In this document: positions 45,211 through 55,855 of the stretch, piece after piece | Layout: every line of letters starts with the position of its first letter | Position numbering within the stretch: the stretch's first letter is position 1 | Origin: Sceloporus undulatus | Taxonomy: Eukaryota > Chordata > Lepidosauria > Squamata > Phrynosomatidae | DNA: 64,000 nucleotides | Assembly (NCBI RefSeq): GCF_019175285.1 | Contig: NC_056524.1 | Coordinates: 6,882,837 to 6,946,836 of the forward strand | Direction: 5' to 3' | Translations under genes and position numbers: made by a program | The notes under the pieces: generated by a model | Seen by the model: the letters and a program-made list of their open reading frames with translations, nothing else | Databases searched by the model: none | What the model was told of the DNA's origin: nothing

Positions 45211-45583
45211 AGAGATTATCAGACGGGGGACAGGATGTCCTTGTCCTGTCCTTTTCTCATCCTTAAAGTGTGATCATGAAAATAATTTCATATGATGTGA
45301 TGCTTATCCTGTCAGTGTCCCAGCATTAAACTGTGATTGACCACGATCTCGTGAAAGACTTTCACATGACGTTGCACTTATCCTGTCATTGTCCCGTCTT
45401 TGAAGTCGAATGGTCCTGTCCTTGCCCTTCGTTTTGTATTAACGGATGAACTTGTTAATGCAGTTCTGCTTCACTGACAGTTTAATGACAGGATCATTGT
45501 GAACATGTGAATGTCTTTTACGTGATCGCTGTCACAGATGGGATAAGGATGGGCTTTGCTTCCATCCTCCATCTGATAATCTT
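45211..45583. mobile_element. Foldback element related to the CATAG family, nested in CR1
   Basis: The ends GAGATTATCAGA and TCTGATAATCTT are near-perfect inverses. Inner 'tatcctgtca(g/t)tgtccc' units repeat. The flanks CCTAA and CCTAT suggest a decayed 5-bp duplication. It splits CR1 text between 'ggtccta' and 'ttctctggagcag'. Confidence 0.65.
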
Positions 45584-45702
45584 CCTATTCTCTGGAGCAG
45601 AAAACAAGCTTGCTCCATCCTCAGCATAGCCTCCCTTCAAATATTTAAACATGAGTATCATATCTCCACTTAATCTTCTTCTCTTCCCCAAGCTAAGCAT
45701 AC

Positions 45703-47455
45703 TTTGAAGATTCTTGGAAGTGTTAGGAAGACAACATGCTCTCTCGATCCCTGCCCCTCATGGCTGGCAGCTCAGGGGGGAACTGCGGTAGCATCTATGT
45801 TGCACCCTATAATAAATACATCTCTTAGCAAGGGGCGGCTTCCATGTAGCCTGAAAGTAGCAGTTGTTAAACCTCTGCTAAAAAAGCCCTCCTTAGACCC
45901 CCTGATACATAACAACTATCGGCCTGTGTCGCTGCTGCCTTTTTTGGGTAAGATGATCGAGAGAGCAGTTGCCTTCCAGCTTCAAGCGATCTTGGAGGAA
46001 ACGGATTTTCTAGACCCATTTCAAACTGGCTTCCCGGCGGGCTATGGAGTTGAGACTGCCATGGTCGCCTTAGTCGATGATCTCCGTCTGGGCATGGACA
46101 GGGGAAGCGTGTCCCTGTTAGTGCTTTTGGACATCTCAGCGGCTTTCGATACCATCGACCATGGCAACCTTCTGGAACGCCTGAGGGAGTTAGGTATCGG
46201 GGGCACTGCGCTCCAGTGGTTCCGTTCCTACTTCTTGGGTAGATTCCAGATGGTGCAGCTGGGGGACGTCTGCTCCAATAAGAGGGAACTTACATTGGTG
46301 TCCCTCAAGGAGCGATTCTGTCCCCCATGCTATTTAACATTTACATGAAACCACTGGGCGAGATCATCCGGAGACATGGGGCACGGTGTTATCAGTATGC
46401 TGATGACACCCAGATCTGCTTCTCTGTGTCTCCGACTGATGCAGTGACTAGTGATGGCATCTCTCCTCTAAATGCCTGCTTGGAGTCGGTAATGGGCTGG
46501 ATAAGGAAAAACAGACTCAGCTTGAATCCAGAGAAAATGGAAGTACTAGTGATAGGTTCCCCAGGCCCGGGTACTGTAATTTCTCCACCTGTCCTGAACG
46601 GGGTCATACTCTCCCTGAAGGACTCTGTTCGCAGTCTGAGAGTGCTTCTGGACTCGTCACTCCAACTGACATCTCAGGTGGGTGTGACGGTCAGAAGTGC
46701 TTGTTACCAGCTTTGGTTGATACGCCAGCTGTGACTCTACCTGGACCGAAGTGACCTTGAAACTGTAGTACATGCTCTGGTAACCTCTCGATTGGATTTC
46801 TGTAATGCGCTCTACATGGGGTAACCCTTGTACCAAACCTGGAAGCTTCAATTAGTGCAGAACATGGCAGCGAGACTGGTTGCTGGATGCTCCAGGGCTG
46901 ACCATATAACACCAATTTTGAAAGATCTTCATTGGCTGCCTATTCGCTTCCAGGCGCAATACAAGGTGTTGGTAATTATCTACAAAGCCCTAAATGGCTT
47001 GGGCCCAGGGTACTTGGAGGACCGCCTCTCCTCATATAATCCGCCCCGCACACTCAGATCTGTCGGGAAGAAATTGCTGAAGATCCCAACTGTGCATTAT
47101 GCGGCGACCTCGCAAAGGGCCTTTTCCATCTCGGCCCCAAAAACATGGAATAACCTTCCCAACGAGCTCCGTTCCACCACCTCCCTGGATCTCTTCAAAA
47201 GGAACCTTAAGACCTATTTTTTTCACCAAGCTTTCCCCCCATGAGATGTGATATTATACACTCTCCCCCCATTTGTTATGACCTTGGCTATGTTCTCGGA
47301 CTTTCAACTCTGTGTAATTAGTTTATTTTTTTAATACGATATTTTAAATTGTTTTATTGACAATTCTGTATTTTAATTGCATACTGTACGCCGCTTTGAT
47401 CACCATGGAAAAGCGAGATAGAAATAAAATGTTATTATTATTATATTATTATTAT
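45703..47455 (+). mobile_element. L2-clade LINE, 5'-truncated, nested in CR1
   Basis: The perfect 9-bp duplication TAAGCATAC (45694-45702 and 47456-47464) fixes the borders. It encodes the reverse transcriptase from VRKTTCSLDPCPSW through LLDISAAFDTIDHG; the catalytic YQYADDTQI follows a frameshift near 46295. An in-frame stop at about 46733 and another near 46823 break the thumb region. The C-terminus ends KTYFFHQAFPP. The 3' tail shares the CCGCTTTGATC hairpin with the copy at 11811 and ends in (ATT)n. Confidence 0.92.
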
Positions 47456-48807
47456 TAAGCATACCCAGCTCCCTAAGATGCCCCTCATAAAAGCATGGTT
47501 TTCAGACTTCCCCTCCTTTTTGTCACCCTCCTCTGGACACGTTCCACCTTGTTAACATCTTCTTGAATTGTGGTGCCCAGAACTGGATGCAGTATTCCAG
47601 GTGAGGTCTGACCAAAGCAGAATAAAGTGGCACTATTATTGCCCTCAATCCAGACATTATATTCCTATCGATGCATCTTAGAATTGCATTGGCTTTCTTA
47701 GCTGCTGCATCACATTGCTGACTCAGGTTCATCCTGTGGTCCACTAAGACTCCTAGATCATGTACTGTTATCAAGCCAGGTATCACCCATCTTATATCTG
47801 TGCATTTCATTTTAACTGCCCAAATGTAGTATCCAACATTTTTCCCTGCTGAAATCCATTATTTGACTCTCCCACCCAGTTTTGGTTCCTCACCCCAGCA
47901 TGGTACCTCTGAACACAGCAGTTCCATTCAGATATCCAGACTTCATTGATAGACCTTTTCCTCTGCCTCCATAATCCAGTCTTCCTTTGAAGCCATTAAG
48001 CTATCAACTGTCTTCGCCACATCTCATGACATTGATTGGGATCATATTGGTCATGCAATTGTACTTCTTTGGCCCTTGTGCAACAGGCCTATTCCTTTCA
48101 TGGTTGCGTAAGCAGAGTTCCATGAGTGTAAACATTTGACATGAGCCTAATCTTATCATTAGTCTTGTCTAGAGCAGAGCCACCAAATCAACTGATTTAT
48201 GTACATTTCGACTCACCCTCCAACACTTGATTGAATGGGTCTACTCTAGTTGGGATGAGCCTCCAGGATTCTAGCCATGCAGTTGTGCATTTTTGGATGG
48301 GGTGGTAACCATTTGTCACTGCCTTCAATGAGATTCACTGGGATGGGAGAAACCCTGGTTGTACAATCCCCCTTGCGCAAGGGGACAATAAAAAGGCACA
48401 TGGAATCATCACACTGGTATTCATCACACTGGTATTCAGCAGGAGGGTGGTGTACTACAACCACCATGTAAGTACATCACTGTGGATTTGCACCATGTAA
48501 GCATGATGTTGGCTAATTTTGCTATGTGTGAAAATGTACTTTCTTTGCAACCTGCTACCAATTATTTTCACCAGATGACTGCAACTCCCAGCAGCCTTGG
48601 ATAGCATGAGGAATGGGTGTTGTGATCCATAAACATTTGGAATGCTGCATAGTTGCTATCCCTTTCCTCAAGCAACCAGTTGGCAACTGCTCCAGTCCTT
48701 GTCATGTAACATGTGGAATGAGGTAAAAGCACCTGTTACAGACAAGTCCATTTGCTCTGATGACGTCCCATCTGGTTATATTCAGAATCATGTTTCAGTT
48801 TTAATCC

Positions 48808-48817
48808 NNNNNNNNNN
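48808..48817. other. Assembly gap, 10 N
   Basis: Ten N lie shortly before a long (GA)n run, which probably caused the local ambiguity. Confidence 0.95.
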
Positions 48818-48840
48818 TACCTCCATTACATTAATAGAAC

Positions 48841-48842
<2 letters not shown>

Positions 48843-48896
<54 letters not shown>
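48843..48896. repeat. (AG)n microsatellite
   Basis: A perfect run of 27 AG units. Confidence 0.97.
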
Positions 48897-48900
<4 letters not shown>

Positions 48901-49059
48901 ATCTGGCCAAATTTCCCAAACTTAACCAAAATGCATGTTTATTCCAGAGAAAGTCCCACTGTCTTCAATGGGGCTTACTTCTGTTCATTTTATTTCTCCA
49001 CTTCTATCCTGTCTTTCCTCCAATGATCTCAAGATGATGTAAATGCTCTCCTGCCTCCC

Positions 49060-49170
49060 TTTGATCCTCACAACAACCCTGTGAGGTGGGTTAGGTTCAG
49101 AAATAGTGAGGGTGACTGATCCAGGGTCACTGAGTGAGTCTCATGACCCATCAGGGATTAGAATCTGAGG
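49060..49170 (-). mobile_element. MIR-like SINE relic
   Basis: 'cctcacaacaaccctgtgaggt' and 'gatccagggtcactgagtgag' match the reversed 3' half and middle of MIR-type ancient SINEs (core region). Confidence 0.55.
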
Positions 49171-49172
49171 GT

Positions 49173-49350
49173 GCATCTACACTGTAGAAATAATGATGTT
49201 TGTCACCGTTTTAAGTGCTGTAGGTCCATCTTATGGAATCCTGAGATCTGTAGTTTTACAAGGTCTTTAGCCTTCTCTGCCAAAGGGTGCTGGGGCTTTC
49301 ACAATACTACAAATCCTAGGATTCTGTAGGATGAAGCCATGGCAGTAGGT
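49173..49350. repeat. Palindromic MITE B, first of three in a row
   Basis: 'gcatctacactgtagaaataat' to 'gattctgtaggatgaagccatggcagta'. The right arm is slightly shortened. Confidence 0.8.
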
Positions 49351-49377
49351 TGCTGAAGAGAGTCTTGGGAGTCTTAG

Positions 49378-49540
49378 GTGGCCTCTACACTATAGAAATA
49401 ATGCAGTTTGACACCATTTTAAATGCTACAGCTCCATCCTATGGAATTGTGGGATTTATCATTTTACAAGGTGTTTAGCTCTCTCCGCTAAAGGATTCTG
49501 GTACTGTATTTCACAAAACTACAAATCCCAGGATTCTGTA
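49378..49540. repeat. Palindromic MITE B, second of three
   Basis: 'gtggcctctacactatagaaataatg' to 'tacaaatcccaggattctgtaggg'. It is cut short on the right. Confidence 0.8.
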
Positions 49541-49557
49541 GGGTCTTGGGAGTCTTA

Positions 49558-49750
49558 AGGTGCCTCTGCACTGTAGAAATAATGCAGTTTGGCCCCACTT
49601 TAACTGCTGTGGCTCCATCCAACAGAATTCTGAGATTTGTAGCACTTTTTGGCAGAGAAGGCTAGAGACCCCAGGATCCCATAGGATGGAGCTGCAGCAC
49701 TTAAAGTGGAGTCAAACTGTGTTATTTCTACAGTGTAGATGCACCCTAAG
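49558..49750. repeat. Palindromic MITE B, third of three
   Basis: Both arms are complete: 'aggtgcctctgcactgtagaaataatg' and 'ttatttctacagtgtagatgcaccctaa'. Confidence 0.85.
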
Positions 49751-50680
49751 GCTCCCAGGACCCACTTCAGCAATCTGACCATTACTCCATACTGCCTCTG
49801 AGTAAGCACATACATAGAGTTGCACTCTCCAGCCTTCTCACATGTCTATGAATGGGACATATGGTACAAACCGGAGCATATTTACTCAAAAGCAAGCACC
49901 AATGAGTGGAGCAGTAGAACTCAAACATTGTCCTTCCTTTTCCTCTGTGGGATGTGAGCATCCCACATTGCTTTCATTGCAACCACTCTCCAATTAATCT
50001 TTCCTTTCCTAAAACAGCAAACAGGCCAATAAAGAGCAGATGTTCTGTTTTAACCCGATGAAATCAGAGTCTCCCCAAGTAGTCCAAAAATCCAGACAGA
50101 TCCCTTAATTTATCTGTTTTGTGATCAGAACAAACATCTGCTTAGATTTCCTCCCACCCACTTCTCAGCAAGACATTTAATACAAAATAAAAATAAAGGG
50201 GTACCCACCTAAGGTTGTGGTGGCAATGTGGGCCCTGGGTATCCTTTGGGGATTCTTTTCCAGAGAGGTGCCCTCTGCAATGGGAATGTCAAGGCTGATT
50301 CTTTCTACTGGAGCAACACAGAGGCACATGCATGCGCCGTCCAGAGGCATCTGAGCTGAGTGAGAGCAAGCCGAGAGAAAAAGTTAAGTCACCCAAGAAG
50401 GGGAGTGGGTGAACAGAGATTGCTTCTCACAGATTACTCCTTGGCTCTTCATGCGCTCTTCAGGTCTCATCCTGGTTTCCTTCAGAGCATCAGCCTGGCT
50501 AATGATTTGCAGAAGAGCATGTGATGCTCACTTTATGTTCCAAACCACTCTAATATTTGTTTTAAAACACACACACATCTCAGCTGGTTTCCTGGAGTTC
50601 TCGGTTTGTGTGTGGGTTGTATGCTGATTTCTTCTCTTGGTCGAGCATTCCTAAGAAGTGTCGGCCCCCAAAATCCCCTT
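49751..50680. other. Unique-looking segment upstream of LRRC32
   Basis: This is the longest repeat-poor stretch upstream of the first coding exon. It contains the exon candidate at 50209-50355. It would be a reasonable place for LRRC32 5' exons or control elements, but no promoter motif is decisive. Confidence 0.4.
50209..50355 (-). other. Candidate exon, possibly LRRC32 5' exon
   Basis: On the minus strand a good pyrimidine-rich acceptor context (TTTTTCTCTCGGCTTG...CTCACTCAG) precedes it and a good donor (TTAG then GTGGGT) follows. An ATG at 50350 opens a frame running through the donor (about 47 codons, starting MPLDGACMCL). No family is recognised. It may be a non-coding or uORF-bearing 5' exon of LRRC32, or chance. 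Confidence 0.3.
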
Positions 50681-50743
50681 TTATTGAGTGACTCTGGAGA
50701 CCAGGGTTCGAATCTCAGCCATGGGGGGGGGGGGGGGGGGGGG
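50681..50743 (+). mobile_element. Sauria SINE head fragment with a G run
   Basis: 'gagtgactctggagaccaggg' and 'ttcgaatctcagccatgg' is followed by 21 G (50723-50743), where the SINE stops. The G run may hide an assembly problem. Confidence 0.7.
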
Positions 50744-50744
50744 A

Positions 50745-50848
50745 ATCCATTCAGGCTGGGGGGTTTCTAGGATCTGTCTCCTCCAAAGTAACTTTACCAG
50801 CCTTTGCCAATAATGCAATTCTACCTGGTAGAGGATTTTTGGGGTGGC
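50745..50848. repeat. Foldback-type DNA repeat fragment
   Basis: Reverse complement of the text at 18798-18882 ('aagtaactttaccagcctttgcc', 'ctacctggtagaggatttttgggg'). Confidence 0.55.
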
Positions 50849-50849
50849 A

Positions 50850-51275
50850 GGAGCCAGTGTGGTGCAGTGGTTTGAGTGCCGGACTATGGAGACCAAGGTT
50901 TGAATCCTGGGTCAACCATATAAATCCATTGGGTGACCTTAGGCAAGTCACACTCTCTCAGCCCCAGAGGAAGGCCATATCAAACCACCTCTGATCAAAT
51001 TTTGCCAAGAAAACTCTGTGATAGGTGTGAAGTTGAAGGCTTTCATGGACAGCATCCATAGTTTTTTGTGTTTTTTTCCGGACTATGTGGCCATGTTCTA
51101 GAAGAGTTTATTCCTGATGTTTCGCAAGCATCTGTGCCAGCCACAAATGCTGGTGAAACATCAGGAATAAACCCTTCTAGCACATGGTCCAAAAAAGCCC
51201 ACAAAAAACTATCCATGATAGGTCTTCCTTAGGGTCGCCTTAAGTCAGAAACAACTTGAAGGCACATAACAATAA
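50850..51275 (+). mobile_element. Sauria SINE split by foldback family A
   Basis: Head and body 50850-51026, tail 51216-51275 ('ccttagggtcgccttaagtcag', 'aaggcacataacaataac'). The foldback element lies between. Confidence 0.88.
51027..51215. repeat. Foldback element, family A, inside a SINE
   Basis: The 8-bp repeat TGATAGGT (51019-51026 and 51216-51223) flanks it. Intact SINEs have a single copy at this site. The arms 'tggccatgttctagaagagtttattcctga' are mirrored by 'tcaggaataaacccttctag' and onward. Confidence 0.88.
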
Positions 51276-51339
51276 CAGCAGCCCACCAACTAGCAAGTCT
51301 GCAACAACCAGAAATTCTCCTTTTGGACTGTAACACCCA

Positions 51340-51467
51340 GAATCCCCAATTCTGGGATGACAATGGGAAATCTCCTCTGGAGAAACTTGCCAAGAAAACC
51401 CCATAATAGGTTTGCCTCAGGGTCACCCAAAGTCAGAAACAACTTAAAGGCACACAACAACAACCCC
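51340..51467 (+). mobile_element. Sauria SINE tail fragment
   Basis: 'ccaagaaaaccccataatagg', 'gtcacccaaagtcagaaacaac' and 'ggcacacaacaacaac'. Confidence 0.8.
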
Positions 51468-51794
51468 ACATTAGTTAGTTTTTTCTTTCTCTCTCAAGAT
51501 AGGGACAGTTCGCCTACATTGTAGATGTGTGGATCTGGTTCGAATTGTGTCAATGATCATCAAGAAGCTGTGGGGCCAAGCTGTTTCTTTTGGAGCAACC
51601 CACAATACTGCTCTGCATAAGTGTTGAAAAGTCAAATGGGAAACAGCAGGGTTTCTTGTGTGTTTGCCAACACAATGTGGAAAGGAGGGAAGTATAACTC
51701 CTCAAAATGTTTTACTCCCTTTTTAATTTTTTGTTTTTTTTAAAAAAACACTCATAAATTATTTGATCACAGTTTAGTCAATGGGAGACTAATA

Positions 51795-51980
51795 TCTGCA
51801 CTGCAGAATTAAGGCAGCAGGACACCACTTGAATGGCCAAGGTTCAATGCTATAGAATCCTGGGATTTGTAGTTTTGTGCAATATTTAGCCTTCTTTCTC
51901 AAAGAACTCTGGTGCCAGAACTACAAATCCCATAGCATGAAGCCATGACAGTTAAAGCAGTGTCAAACTGCATTATTTGG
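51795..51980. repeat. Palindromic MITE B, complete
   Basis: 'tctgcactgcagaattaaggcag' to 'agtgtcaaactgcattatt'. The right tip is eroded. Confidence 0.8.
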
Positions 51981-52184
51981 GTCCCTGGCACATTATTGAG
52001 GTCACAACTCTGCAGGCACAGGGGCTACCTTTGATGGCCTCCATGTGATGGAGACCAAAGGCTTTTGCAACCAGTGCAATGCGTCTTGTCATAATTGGGG
52101 GGGGGGGCAGAGTCACAGGCATGATAATGTCCCTTGCAAACTCTATGTTCCTTGCAAACTCTGTAGCACAAGAGATGGCAGAGG

Positions 52185-52480
52185 GCATCAACAGAAGTAT
52201 AGTGTGTAGATCAAGGGAAGTGATATTGCCACTCTATTCTGCTTTGGTCAGGCTTCACCTGGAATACTGTGTCCAGTTCTGGGCACCACAATTCAAGAAG
52301 GATATTGACAAACTGGAGTGTGTGCAGAGGATGGCAACCAAAATGATGAAAGGGCCTGGAAACCATCAAGCCCTATGAGGATTGACTTAGGGAGCTATAC
52401 ATGTTTAGTCTGCAGAAGACCTCAAGGGCCATCCAACACCATTCTGCCATTCAGGAATGCACAATCAAAACATCCCAGAT
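52185..52480 (+). mobile_element. CR1 LINE fragment with internal deletion
   Basis: 'gaagtgatattgccactctattctgctttgg' and 'ccagttctgggcaccacaattc' are CR1 coding region. After 52410 it jumps to near the 3' tail and, in reverse sense, 'caagggccatccaacaccattctgcc'. This looks rearranged. Confidence 0.7.
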
Positions 52481-52489
52481 GGATGGCCA

Positions 52490-52668
52490 ACTGTCACGGC
52501 TCCATGCTATGGAATTTGTAGTTTGTTGTGGCACCAGAGTTGCCCAACAAAGAAGGCTAAACATTGCACAAAACTACATATCCCAGGATTTCATAGCATT
52601 GAGCCATGGCAGTTCAAGCAGTGTCCAACTTCATTAACTCTGCAGTGCAGATACAGTCTCCCACTGAC
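52490..52668. repeat. Palindromic MITE B
   Basis: 'ctgtcacggctccatgctatgg' to 'aactctgcagtgcagatacag'. The left tip is missing. Confidence 0.75.
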
Positions 52669-52685
52669 TATACTGGGATTATGGG

Positions 52686-52745
52686 ATAGCAGTACATGAC
52701 CTTACTAGTACAAGCATATGTACTAGGTAGGTCATGTACTGCTAT
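52686..52745. repeat. 60-bp near-perfect hairpin
   Basis: The 27-bp arms (52686-52712 and 52719-52745) pair at all but two positions around a 6-base loop AGCATA. The sequence is not part of a repeat that I recognise. Confidence 0.7.
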
Positions 52746-52784
52746 GCCATAATGACCCCTTGTCATTATGCATCTGAAAAAATA

Positions 52785-52870
52785 GATTGAAGTCTACAAA
52801 AGCTCATGCTGTTAACATCTTTCTTTCAATAAGTCTCAAAGGTGCGGCAAGATCTCTCTACTTACCAGGC
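52785..52870 (+). repeat. Unclassified interspersed repeat D
   Basis: 'gattgaagtctacaaaagctc', 'ttctttcaataagtctcaaaggtg' is shared with 35735 and, reversed, with 10682. Confidence 0.6.
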
Positions 52871-53189
52871 TCTGGTTTCAGCACAAAGTCTACCTTTACA
52901 AGCAACATAAAAGTTTTGCATATTCATGAATAATTCTTTTCTCCTCCGCTAAACCCAGTGAAGAGGCCAAAGCAGGCAGCTTTAAACAAAATGTACCAAT
53001 GTAAATTTCACACTTAAGTGACTGAGTTGGAAATGGAAACTCAAATTTTCACTACACATTTTTTTTTTAGGGCTAGAAAAACACACTGTAAATAAGTTCC
53101 CACAATTTGAATGTTTGCAACAGTTGAGAGGCTATCTTTGGGGATTTCAAATATTTTCCAGAGTTCATCATTTGGGAAATTCATTTAAG

Positions 53190-53191
53190 CA

Positions 53192-53231
<40 letters not shown>

Positions 53232-53235
53232 AAAG
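53190..53235. repeat. (GAAA)n microsatellite
   Basis: Perfect AAAG units, about eleven copies. Confidence 0.95.
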
Positions 53236-53317
53236 GTGATGATTCTGCCAGGGCCACACACACTCCATTCCCACTCTGAGCAACGTCAGTATTATTGTTA
53301 GCCTGACATTAAATCTC

Positions 53318-53553
53318 TATGGCCTAAAAACCCTAAAGACACTAGATCCTATCTGATCTTGGAAAAGCAGGGTCAGCCATCGTTAGAACTTGCATCGGAG
53401 ATCACCAATAAATGCCAGGTGCTGTAGGAATTTCAGAGGAAGAAACTGGCAAAACCGCCTCTGATTATTGTTTGCCTAAGAAAACGTTATGAAATTCATG
53501 GGTCACCGTAAGTCAACAGGAGACTTGAAGACACAGAGAAACACACACAATCC
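53318..53553 (+). mobile_element. 5S-rRNA-derived SINE, near full length
   Basis: The head aligns with 5S rRNA: 'tctgatcttgg', 'aagcagggtcagcc', 'gttagaacttgcat' and 'ccaggtgctgtagg', the last being the 3' end of 5S. The tail 'aaattcatgggtcaccgtaag' and 'gagacttgaagacaca' is Bov-B-like. The 5S internal promoter would drive RNA polymerase III transcription if intact. Confidence 0.82.
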
Positions 53554-54944
53554 CATTCAGGATTCTAACCAGCCATGACCAACTCTGCTGACTAAGGGAT
53601 TATGGAAGTTTCAGTGCCAAAAAGGGGGATTGTTTGTTAGCCATATTCTCCTCCTGGATCTTGTCCATAGTAAGTGGCTTGAAATAGCCAATCCTTTCTT
53701 GATTTTCTGAATTTCTTTTTGACTAATATTTAGGGTTGCCAGGTCAGGAGCATCCCAAACCCAGCAATTTCAGGACCAAAGCCTGAGACTTATGGAGAAC
53801 CCACTGCAATGTCACAAGGGGCCATCCCTAGTGATGCAGTTCAGTACAATTTCTTAGGCATCTACCACCGTTGTACCAAGAATGCCATTCAAATAAGAAA
53901 CACTAAGTACTTTTCAAGGCACTGCTGTCACCCTAAGATCCATCGCCTCTCACACTGAGGACTGGGGAGAGGGTCCTGGCCTTGACATCTATGAACCCTA
54001 TGAATGTTCAGCATTTTTAAAAACATAGCTGGCATTTTGTTGGGTACCAGCATAATGCCAATATAGTCCCCTTTTTTTGGCTGTTGCAGCAGGAGGATGA
54101 ATTCACTTCAGGTTTTAATTCATGCTTTGAAGCAGTGGTTCCCAACTTTTTCTATGCCCCATACTATTAGGAAATGTTTGATTAATGTTTGGACTCCCTA
54201 CAAAAGTAATATCACATTTGAAGATGAAGAAGTCTAATTTCTAATTTTTGAACCCCTAAGTGGATCATATACAATATTGCGGGTGAACAAATTGAGCTTT
54301 TAAAAATAATAAACGTTTAACTCAATGCATGAAATGAGCTGAATAGGTCCAGCACCTTGGACAGTTCCTTTAAACCTAGGAAAACCTGAGATGGATTCTC
54401 TGCCCCACTGGCATGTGGGCCACCCACCATCACTGGCATATTGATGGTCCCAGATGTTGCAGATCCCACTGTGAAGAAAGGTAACATATCAATCCTCACA
54501 ATTTTGTTGCTGCAAAGAGAAGTTAATTTATTGCAAAGCCTAATGCAGCCCTCAGACTCTGCATTTAATGGAGTTACCTGGGTTTGTGTTTTCCACTGGA
54601 TCGTATTCTCTCTCCCACTTTGTAAAACTGGTGGGATCTGCTAGCTCCTTTCTTCTGATCCTTTTGGCTCCCAGACTCGAACCTTTGACTGGACAAGTAT
54701 CCCTTGCCTGACCCTCCACTTTTGTCCTGTCCTCTGCTGTGAACTCCAGCTATGGCCTGCTTCCAAGTCATATTCCTAGCAGACTTGACCGTATTACACC
54801 TTCCTGTCCAAATCCATGATTAATTATACAATGAGCAATTCTCTTTCTCCCCCAACCCAGATGTTTCCTGCTGTAATGCAAGAGTCTTTTTTTCATCTTT
54901 GTACTCCAGTCTGACACTCCGTTGTGAGTGCAAAAGTTATGCTA
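53554..54944. other. Mostly unassigned sequence
   Basis: 54125-54300 begins 'cagtggttcccaactttttctatgcccc', a text typical of old DNA transposons in amniotes. Otherwise nothing supported. Confidence 0.35.
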
Positions 54945-55165
54945 TATATATGTTGTGTGCCTTGAAGTCATTTCCAACTCATGGTGACCCTATCATAGGG
55001 TTTCTTGGCAAATTTTGTTCAGAGGAGGTTTGCCATTGCCTTCCCCTGAGGCTGAGAGCATGTGGCTTGCTCAAGATCACCCTGTTGGGTTTCATGGCCA
55101 AGCTAGGAATCAAATCCTGGTCTCCAGAGTCATAGTCCAATACACAAACCACTATACCAAGCTGT
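54945..55165 (-). mobile_element. Sauria SINE, near full length
   Basis: From 'atgttgtgtgccttgaagtc' to 'aaaccactataccaagctg'. Confidence 0.85.
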
Positions 55166-55319
55166 ACACTTCTCATATTCATAATGGTGTCTTCACTTAA
55201 TTTTGTGAAAGAAGCAATGTGTAACATTAGACAATATATTTAGCACCACTGGCGGGGTGTTGTTTTTTAAAAGGTGTTCCTCCAAAGTCATCTGTTTGTG
55301 ATTTTCCTCAGTTATGTAT

Positions 55320-55725
55320 CACTGAAAACCAAAGGCAGACTCATCCATGCCATCCTGTTTCCAATTTCTATGTACAGTTGTGAAATCTGGACAAGGAAAA
55401 ATGCATACAGGAAGAAGGAGGAGTTTTATGGTATTGAACTCAAAGTAGCCAATAAATGCGTCCTAGAGCAAATCAAGCCTGAATTCACTCCAGAGATCCA
55501 AATGGCTAAACAGAGGCTGCAATATTTTGGCCATATCATGAATGACGTAAAAGAGGAAAGAGGAAAACTACATTACAGTTGGATATACAAAATCAAGGAA
55601 GCCACGGCACTGAGCCTGCAGGTCATGAACAGGGCTGCTGAAGACTGGGGCTCTTGGAGGCCTCCCTTTCATAGGATCTCTATAGGTTGAAGCCAACTTG
55701 ACAGTGAATAACCACAACAAATGTA
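55320..55725 (+). mobile_element. Bov-B (RTE) LINE 3' part
   Basis: A frame of 138 codons (55274-55690) contains AILFPISMYSCEIWTRKNAY, VLEQIKPEFTPEIQMAKQRL and QYFGHIM. The later part is frameshifted relative to the family (GNRAAEDWGSW-like residues are still visible). The tail is 'tctctataggttgaagccaac...gacagtgaataaccacaac'. Confidence 0.85.
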
Positions 55726-55855
55726 TCTTGCATTTAGCTTGCTTTTCTTTCTGACTGATCATTGGAACTTAAGTGCTGGCTTTTTTTGTTATTGTTGCAA
55801 ATTTGAATGCTGATTGTTTATGTTCACACATGCACACGCACACACACACAAATGT

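Larger units (their letters stand above)
44034..47886 (-). mobile_element. CR1 LINE broken into four pieces by three nested insertions
   Basis: CR1 pieces at 44034-44232, 45148-45210, 45584-45702 and 47465-47886 are collinear in reverse order along one CR1 C-terminal/3' region, about 0.8 kb in total. They run from 'atagaatcatagaactgg' to 'gacttcccctcctttttgtcac', 'ccaggtgaggtctgaccaaagc' and beyond. The minus frame 47810-47523 still reads CR1 residues ([21 protein letters not shown]). Confidence 0.88.
47887..48980. other. Unassigned sequence
   Basis: A 16-bp unit ('atcatcacactggtattc') is duplicated in tandem at 48404-48438. No exon supported. Confidence 0.35.

Noticed and set aside
53318-53410. 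5S rRNA gene
   Set aside because: The 5S similarity is partial and joined to a SINE body and tail, so it is a 5S-derived SINE.
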